Shown: positions 57,456 to 64,000 of the stretch, in pieces
How the letters are laid out: every line of letters starts with the position of its first letter
How positions within the stretch are numbered: the stretch's first letter is position 1
Made by a program: the position numbers and the translations under genes
DNA from: Bin5 sp965232575
Lineage (GTDB): Bacteria; Chloroflexota; Anaerolineae; Caldilineales; Caldilineaceae
Direction: 5' to 3'
Assembly: GCA_965232575.1 (NCBI GenBank)
Contig: CBDDPZ010000007.1
Span: 1 to 64,000, forward strand
Length of the DNA stretch: 64,000 nt
The notes under the pieces: model-generated
The model's input: only the letters and a program-made list of their open reading frames with translations
Told to the model about the DNA's origin: nothing
The model's database searches: none

Positions 57456-59201
57456 TCATCTTACCTTGAAGAATCCGTCCCCAACATCCTGGAAGCGGGG
57501 GTTGCTGATCAACGTATAAAAGATCGGTCCCGGCGGACAGCGCCAGAACATGTTGACCGCACTGTAAATCGTCTTAACATGAGCTGTACCCTGCGGGTTC
57601 AGCTTCGCAATCTCCGGTACCATCATCTCCACGATCTGCTCCAGCGCAGCGTCGTTGCCTTCGAAACCTGCGTTGAACGCCTCTAGCCCCTCCCGGTCGT
57701 CACATGAAACGATCAAGTTCTCATCGTACTCACAGGAGATCTGAACTTTGTTCATTTCGAGACCGAAGCGCTGCCGGTCCGCATCGACTTTCACTATGCG
57801 GCTCCACTCCCTTCTCATCCGGCGCGGGCGGTAGTCAATGATGACTTTATCCGGCTCATCGGTCCGCTCCAACGTGATCTGAGCGCTCACCGGCAGGTTA
57901 TGCGCAACCATCCATTCCTTCAGGCCGCACACGTAGCGTCCGTTATGAACCACCCAAGCCGTGTGGCGGTTGCCCCAACGGCCGTCGACCACTGTCACCA
58001 TCGAACGCTCCTGCGCGCTGTGTGGGAAGAGAGAGCGCGTGCGGCTGCTGAGCGGCAGCGTGCCGTACAGCCAGTGCGGGAAGGTCAACGTGAAACTGAT
58101 GCTCGGCACAACCGACGAGACGGGTGTATTCGCCCCGCTTTCCCCCCATTCGTCGTCCAACTCCCATTCCAACTGCAAAAGCTCCACGCTCAGGATGGCC
58201 CGGTTGTAGCGGCCTATGTTTGGGCGCAGGAGAGGAGGGATAGTCTGTGCCTCCGGCGGTTCCAGCCGTGACAGGAACCAGACAGGGCCACCGCCGCTGC
58301 CTACATGGTCGAAGCGTTCGTCGTTTCCAAGCGCGTGGTTCACGCTGATGACCTGCATTGGCTGCGAAACATCTTCAGCCTGCAGATCGAGCTCCGGCAG
58401 CAACTCCTCGGGCGACATCGGCCGGTTCTGCATCTCCAGCAGCGCCTCGGCGATGTTCAGATGGCCCACGTGAACTTCGGCCAGCATGTCGGCGAGCAGC
58501 CAGTAGTCGTCAATATGTACGAAATCTTCGTTTCGATCCCCGTCTCTCAGGGCAAAGAGCACACTCTCTTCGATCTCCTCCTGGTACAGAGAATGGATCT
58601 CCTCAGCCGAAAGGAGAGCTTCCTCATCGCCTGTCGTCTGACCATTGGTTCCGTTGAGCCGGTGGCCCGTCTGGAGGTTGGCCGCAAATTCCCGGGTCTC
58701 GCCTGTATCAGCGAAACCGACCCGGATAACGTCGAAGGCGCCATGCTCCGGGTTCTGGCCAGCGCGCGTCTCCAGGACCTCGCCAACCAGAAAATCCATG
58801 GCGGGAAAGATGAGCGTCTCCCCGACATCGTACAGGTTCTTGGGCTGGTAGACCACGCCCTTCTTCAGCTCGGACTCCATCCGCGCTGTCTCGCGGCGCT
58901 GGTATTCCTGGATCAGGCGCAGCGCCAGTAGGCTGGTCGTCATCGGCGACTCGGCGTCCAGGATCAACTCATGGATAAAATCCAAATCTTCATCGGAAAC
59001 TCTGAACTGATCGCGCCAAAATGAAGCAGTCTGGGTCCTTCGCAACAGCACGTCTTCCTCCTCCTGGAAACGCAGGCGTCCCGCCTGAATAAGTCGGCTC
59101 AGCGCCGTTCTGCCCGTGGGAAATAACAGCGCCGGCACAGCGCTTTCGCGGTCCGTGCCCAACCGAAAGAACTGGCACGCCAAACCGGAAAAATCCCGCA
59201 A
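57456..59201 (-). CDS. Large conserved protein of unknown function
   Basis: About 581 residues, soluble, no signal peptide. The first third is helical (LIHE-like: DEDLDFIHELILDAE, SLLALRLIQEYQRRETARME). A segment GETLIFPAMDFLVGEVLETR looks like a small beta barrel. The final ~250 residues are mixed, with WLYGTLPLSSRTRSLFPHS and WGNRHTAWVVHNGRYVCGLK. No catalytic motif found. The chosen start (TTG 59201) is weak, and the true start may be internal. It is transcribed with the 148-residue protein downstream. I do not recognise the family. Confidence 0.68.
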   Translation of the reverse strand: MRDFSGLACQFFRLGTDRESAVPALLFPTGRTALSRLIQAGRLRFQEEEDVLLRRTQTASFWRDQFRVSDEDLDFIHELILDAESPMTTSLLALRLIQEYQRRETARMESELKKGVVYQPKNLYDVGETLIFPAMDFLVGEVLETRAGQNPEHGAFDVIRVGFADTGETREFAANLQTGHRLNGTNGQTTGDEEALLSAEEIHSLYQEEIEESVLFALRDGDRNEDFVHIDDYWLLADMLAEVHVGHLNIAEALLEMQNRPMSPEELLPELDLQAEDVSQPMQVISVNHALGNDERFDHVGSGGGPVWFLSRLEPPEAQTIPPLLRPNIGRYNRAILSVELLQLEWELDDEWGESGANTPVSSVVPSISFTLTFPHWLYGTLPLSSRTRSLFPHSAQERSMVTVVDGRWGNRHTAWVVHNGRYVCGLKEWMVAHNLPVSAQITLERTDEPDKVIIDYRPRRMRREWSRIVKVDADRQRFGLEMNKVQISCEYDENLIVSCDDREGLEAFNAGFEGNDAALEQIVEMMVPEIAKLNPQGTAHVKTIYSAVNMFWRCPPGPIFYTLISNPRFQDVGDGFFKVR

Positions 59202-59343
59202 ACTGTACGGCAGCAGAGTGGGTGAAAGTTCCCTCTAACCTATCCTTCGCCGGCAACCGGTGTTAGGGCGGTTTTGCAGCCCAACAATGAAGTATAGCGG
59301 TTCAGGCGCCAAACTTCAAGAACGCGCCAATCTGAATTGCAAG

Positions 59344-61581
59344 TCACCTCTTCTCAACACCATTTCCCAGCCGCACCCGCGCCAGCAGCAGCTCCGGCTC
59401 CCACACACCGATTTCGACAGTCGGCACATTTGTCTCGGTGCCGTAAACGATCAGCCGCAACTCGTACTCGCCCGGCCGCAGATCAGCACCAAGATCAAGG
59501 TGGAAAAGTGTGTCGACCGGTTCGCCCACCGCCCAGTGGCGCGTGCGCGCAAAGGTCGAGTTGCCCAAAACATGGTCGTCCTGGTACGACTTTTCCCCTT
59601 CACTGTTATACAACCGCAACGAGACCGCATAATCGGTCTCCAGGCTTGGCGTGGTCTGCCACTGCAGAGCAACCCAGAGCGAACGGTCCTGTCCCAGATC
59701 GAGCACTTGCTGGGAAGACATCTGCTCCTCACCCTGGCCCAGCGCAAGCCCCACAAGATCGATTCCGCCGTCGTAGCGAACTGTCAGCGGCTCAAGATAT
59801 TCATAGAAAGTCCAGGATCGATCCAATTCAAGATCGGTGTAGGTGTGGAGCCGAAAGTTGGTGAACTCCTCACTGCCCGCGTAGCGTCCAAACTTGCTTA
59901 GCAGGGCGACCAGGCTTTCATCCCCCTGGCCGGACCAGGCGAATTCCTCGTTCCAGTCCAGCACTTTCACAGTGGAGACCTCTCCCAACTCCGCCAGTAG
60001 ACTTTCGACCTTGTGCGCCAGATCTGGCCTGACGGCGCGGACAACACGGGCAGGCGCATCCCCGTGATACAGGTACTCGAACCCATAGTGTTCATCAAAC
60101 CTGTAGGGGATCAGGTAAACCATGTTTTCCGTCGCCGGCTGCGCGTTCAGCACCTGGGCGGCATCCGCCCATTCCCCGTGGTATGCCAGATAAAAATCGG
60201 ACGTGACCGCCCATTCCTGGAAGTAAGTGCGGTATGTGTTTACCCCCTGAAGCAGCACCACAGCGCCGACCACAGCCCCCAGCGCAATGGAGACCCGGGT
60301 CCCATCTCCCCCGAAGATCCGGCTCAGGCCCCACCGGTCCCTCAATAATCGGTACGTCTCCCACATGCCCGCGCCGATCAGCAGATAGACAGCCGGCGCA
60401 GCGCCGATCATGCGCAGCGTGTTTGGCCCCAACCCGACATCCCGGGCCAGCATCGCCGGCGCCAGCAGCACCGCCAGCCACAGAAGCAACAGTCGATAGG
60501 CCGGCTGCCGTTGCCAGCGCCAGAGCGCCATCCCCACACCGTACCAGAAGAAAAACGCTTCCCATGGGTTCAGCATCGGCCGTCCGGCAAAGTTGTAACG
60601 CTCGCGCAGGTCGCCGCGAAAGCCAAAGGCCAGCAGATGCTCCCAAACGTTGTATAGAAAGGCGCCCAACGCCGTTCCCTGACTCTCGTTGAGCACCCAC
60701 ACTTCTCGGCTGCGAATGAAAAAGTGTTCAGGGTGAAGAGCAAAGTAGATGAGAATCGGCGCCGCGACCAGCCCGGCCGCGCCGATGAATATGGCCGCCC
60801 ACGGCAGTTCAGCGCTCAATCTCTCTCTGGTGACCGCGCGCAGCGGCCACAGAAAGCTCACACCAAAGAAGAGAAACAGAAACGGCGTAAAGCGTGACGG
60901 GATGTATGTGTACGGCAGCAGCCCGGCGCACACGCCTGCCAGCGCGATCCACCGCCAGCTCCGCTCCTGCCCGGATCTTGACCACCCCCACCAGAGCAGG
61001 GCAAAACACAGCCCGAGAAAAAGGGGCAGATAGTTGGCCCGCAGCGATGCCCGTCCGATGATCGTCTGGCCCAGAGAAACCGCCAGCAAACCCGCGCCAA
61101 CGCCCCCGATCAATACGCCCCGCCAGGGCGTGTCCTGCCCGCTTTCGTCCCGCCCAAAAAGCAGCCGCCCCAGCCAAAAAACGACAAAAACAGTGCCCGC
61201 GCTGGCCAACGCCGTCGGCAAACGAAAGGCAAGCAGCGTGCGCCCCAGAAAGGATGTCGTCAGCGCAATCGTATAGACGCCCATCCACTCGCGCCCGCTG
61301 GCCGCCTCAGGGAAGAAAACCGCGTGCTCCCCCTCCAACACCTGCAGGGCATACACGCCGTCCGGACCCTCATCGCTCTGGATCCCCTGCGGGAAATCGG
61401 TTATGCGCTGAAGACGCAACACCACCACCGCCACCGCCAGTGCGAGTAGGATCCCTCCCGTAACCAGAAGGATACGTTGGCGGGCGGCCTTCTCCGACAC
61501 GGCCCCCTCGGCCTCTCCCTGCGCGGAAACCGCTGCGTTGCGCCCCTGCTCGAAAGAGGCACGGGACAACCTTTCAGTCAT
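59344..61581 (-). CDS. PMT/GT39-type membrane glycosyltransferase
   Basis: 745 residues. About ten to twelve hydrophobic helices follow a charged N-terminus. After the first helix comes RITDFPQGIQSDEGPDGVYA, the D-E dyad that marks the catalytic loop of lipid-linked-sugar glycosyltransferases (ArnT/PMT type). The C-terminal ~230 residues are a soluble, mostly beta extracytosolic domain (RSLWVALQWQTTPSLETDYA, GEYELRLIVYGTET). It should transfer a sugar from polyprenyl phosphate to a protein or lipid outside the cell. A deleted paralogue lies just upstream. Confidence 0.85.
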   Translation of the reverse strand: MTERLSRASFEQGRNAAVSAQGEAEGAVSEKAARQRILLVTGGILLALAVAVVVLRLQRITDFPQGIQSDEGPDGVYALQVLEGEHAVFFPEAASGREWMGVYTIALTTSFLGRTLLAFRLPTALASAGTVFVVFWLGRLLFGRDESGQDTPWRGVLIGGVGAGLLAVSLGQTIIGRASLRANYLPLFLGLCFALLWWGWSRSGQERSWRWIALAGVCAGLLPYTYIPSRFTPFLFLFFGVSFLWPLRAVTRERLSAELPWAAIFIGAAGLVAAPILIYFALHPEHFFIRSREVWVLNESQGTALGAFLYNVWEHLLAFGFRGDLRERYNFAGRPMLNPWEAFFFWYGVGMALWRWQRQPAYRLLLLWLAVLLAPAMLARDVGLGPNTLRMIGAAPAVYLLIGAGMWETYRLLRDRWGLSRIFGGDGTRVSIALGAVVGAVVLLQGVNTYRTYFQEWAVTSDFYLAYHGEWADAAQVLNAQPATENMVYLIPYRFDEHYGFEYLYHGDAPARVVRAVRPDLAHKVESLLAELGEVSTVKVLDWNEEFAWSGQGDESLVALLSKFGRYAGSEEFTNFRLHTYTDLELDRSWTFYEYLEPLTVRYDGGIDLVGLALGQGEEQMSSQQVLDLGQDRSLWVALQWQTTPSLETDYAVSLRLYNSEGEKSYQDDHVLGNSTFARTRHWAVGEPVDTLFHLDLGADLRPGEYELRLIVYGTETNVPTVEIGVWEPELLLARVRLGNGVEKR

Positions 61582-61911
61582 GCTCTCTCACTCTCGGTCG
61601 TGCCGCCAGACCCACGCTTCCCTGAATTCCCGCACTACGGTTGGACCGGCCAAACACTTCGTCTGAATGACCTCGGCCTGGACGCATTTTCCGGAACACA
61701 AACGTCAAGTATAGAGATTCCGGCAGCAAAATCCAAGAACCGTGCATTTCAATTTTTCACAAGCAGAAACCGGCGCGAAGAATACATGCCGCGGGAAGAG
61801 ACGCGTAGAGAGATTGAAGTCAGGCTGTCACCGTTGGGCAGCCACTGGCTGCGCAGCTGCCATCAAAGCCCTTCTGCAGCGTACAGACAGTCTGTCAGAA
61901 AGGACCGTCCC
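61582..61911. other. Leader and promoter region of the glycosyltransferase
   Basis: Contains the promoter at 61708-61736 (minus strand). Nothing else recognised. Confidence 0.5.
61708..61736 (-). promoter_or_regulatory. Promoter of the glycosyltransferase gene
   Basis: On the minus strand TTGGAT (61731-61736), a 17-bp spacer and TATACT (61708-61713), about 120 nt before the ATG. Confidence 0.6.
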
Positions 61912-62238
61912 TTAACTGAGATGTGCCCGCCTGTCCTTGAAGTCCCGCCAAGCGCAAACGAGCCAAGACCAGATCCGGCTCCCATACATCGCTCTCGACG
62001 GTAGGACAGTTCGTCCCCAAAGCGATATGGCTAGGGCAACGGTATACGCGATCAGTGCCTCGAGTCCATCGCTCAGTTCAGGATAGAAGACGGCGTGCTC
62101 TCCTCGCAGCACACGCAGCGCATTTACGCCATGAGCTCCTTCATCGTAGAAAATCCCCGGCGGGATTTCAGTGAGGCGGTAAAGACGCAGAACAATGACC
62201 GCAACCGTCAACGCGAATAAGACCGCGCCCGTAACCAC
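61912..62238 (-). pseudogene. GT39-type glycosyltransferase paralogue with a large internal deletion
   Basis: The N-terminal ~75 residues match the intact neighbour (AVIVLRLYRLTEIPPGIFYD; GEHAVFYPELSDG). Right after SLWGRT the sequence jumps, in another frame, to TVESDVWEPDLVLARLRLAG, the counterpart of the last residues of the neighbour (TVEIGVWEPELLLARVRL). About 600 codons are missing between them. Remnant of a tandem duplicate. Confidence 0.8.
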
Positions 62239-62490
62239 TGTGAAGAGGAAGCGGCTATCATTCGCATTTCAGAACCTGGGACCAAGCGTCAACGGATGTA
62301 GGAGGCGTTGGCCTTCTCGTTAATACACAATAGCTGTATCTGGCAGGCTGCTGCTCCCGAAATTGCCGGACAGGGACATGCCCTGACCCAGCATCGCCGA
62401 CAAGTATAACGATCCGGGCAATATGCTCCAAAAGCACATATAACGGATTGGCAATCATCCTGTGCAACTGGCCGCTTTTCTGACCCGAAG
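62239..62490. other. Intergenic stretch before the glgC promoter
   Basis: No gene or structure recognised. Confidence 0.4.
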
Positions 62491-62519
62491 TTGGGCTTTT
62501 ATCCTCTTTCCGATATGAT
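62491..62519 (+). promoter_or_regulatory. Promoter of glgC
   Basis: TTGGGC (62491-62496), a 17-bp spacer and TATGAT (62514-62519), about 60 nt before the ATG. Confidence 0.6.
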
Positions 62520-62580
62520 AGACCCAAATTCGGGTTCGTATGATCGCTTCGCCGCACAGGTGCCTCATGAAAGGTCCCCT

Positions 62581-63840
<1,260 letters not shown>

Positions 63841-63887
63841 CTTTCACGTTGCGCCCCTACACAAACGGACCGCGAGGATCGCTCCCT

Positions 63888-64000
63888 ATGTCTTCTGCAT
63901 TCGCTATGATCATGGCCGGCGCCGATAACGCCGACCTCAGTGTCCTCACCGAGATCCGCTCCGAACCGGCTGTCCCCTTCGCCGGCAAGTTCCGCCTGAT
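63888..64000 (+). CDS. GlgC-like protein with degenerate active site, GlgD-like (cut by window end)
   Basis: The ATG at 63888 opens a frame of 37 codons to the window edge. AMIMAGADNADLSVLTEIRS followed by EPAVPFAGKFRL aligns to the start of the preceding glgC (ILAGGEGTRLTVLSEKRAKPAVPFAGKFRI). The GGEGTRL loop has become GADNADL and the catalytic Lys of RAKPAV is Glu. The protein can hardly bind ATP or catalyse, and it may regulate GlgC in a heterotetramer as GlgD does. Most of the gene is outside the window. Confidence 0.75.
   Translation, partial: MSSAFAMIMAGADNADLSVLTEIRSEPAVPFAGKFRL

Overview
The window is bacterial chromosome from what is most likely a Chloroflexota (class Anaerolineae/Caldilineae type) organism. 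The 16S gene carries a G-rich variant of the EUB338 site of the kind seen outside the groups that probe covers. The gene content also fits that phylum: an ArsA-like ATPase with a small heat-shock-like tail, multi-SH3 exported proteins, PMT-type glycosyltransferases, a bactofilin and several conserved orphans. The placement rests on family recognition and not on a phylogeny, so it is moderate. Ribosome binding sites of the AGGAGG type and the anti-SD at the 16S 3' end agree with each other. TGA is an ordinary stop (for example at the end of cdd), which matters for the main finding.

Left part (1-22 kb), ordinary chromosome. A PhoB-type response regulator is cut by the window edge. A complete rRNA operon follows (strong promoter, 16S, tRNA-Ile(GAU), 23S, 5S) with long, clearly visible processing stems around 16S and 23S. 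Then come glmU, a CNNM/CBS membrane protein, cdd, a lipoprotein glucose/sorbosone dehydrogenase, a soluble GAF-PAS histidine kinase, two BMP-type nucleoside/sugar ABC permeases without their ATPase, and fumC. A bidirectional terminator separates these from a LysM-M23 peptidase and rho.

22-25.4 kb is a transposon scar. Two decayed ISKra4-like insertion sequences face each other, with a ~100-bp miniature element (MITE) between them and a third IS fragment beside them. The same MITE occurs just upstream of the rRNA promoter and again at 39.7 kb, where a perfect 8-bp target duplication marks a clean insertion.

25.5-39 kb: a Crp/Fnr regulator, an exported four-SH3 protein, an ArsA-like ATPase, and an operon with a Rieske protein of unusual architecture, a small conserved protein and a phytoene-desaturase-like oxidoreductase. 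A run of minus-strand catabolic genes follows (MFS transporter, SDR, DUF3179 protein, galactose mutarotase, Gfo/Idh oxidoreductase). The DUF3179 gene is interrupted by one in-frame TGA exactly at the first Cys of its CxxC motif. The TGA is followed at the expected distance by a hairpin whose loop matches the loop of the E. coli fdhF SECIS. I interpret this as a candidate selenoprotein.

39.2-43.1 kb is a 3.86-kb island bounded by ~67-bp inverted repeats and an 8-bp direct repeat. It holds a TnpB fossil, the third MITE, an intact IS607-type tnpA-tnpB pair and a gene for a cysteine-rich secreted protein. It inserted exactly across the stop codon of a CehA/McbA-like metallohydrolase gene and so split one minus-strand carbohydrate/polyol cluster (alcohol dehydrogenase, NHL protein, alpha/beta hydrolase, CehA-like, then Gfo/Idh, GalM, DUF3179).

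49.6-64 kb: a decayed MvaI/BcnI-type restriction-modification pair, a VOC protein, catalase, a PlsY-like acyltransferase with altered motifs, bactofilin, a VanZ-like protein, a CitE-like lyase, two linked unknown genes, a large PMT-type glycosyltransferase and an internally deleted paralogue of it. The window ends with glgC and the start of a GlgC-like gene whose nucleotide-binding loop is destroyed, suggesting a GlgD-like regulatory subunit.
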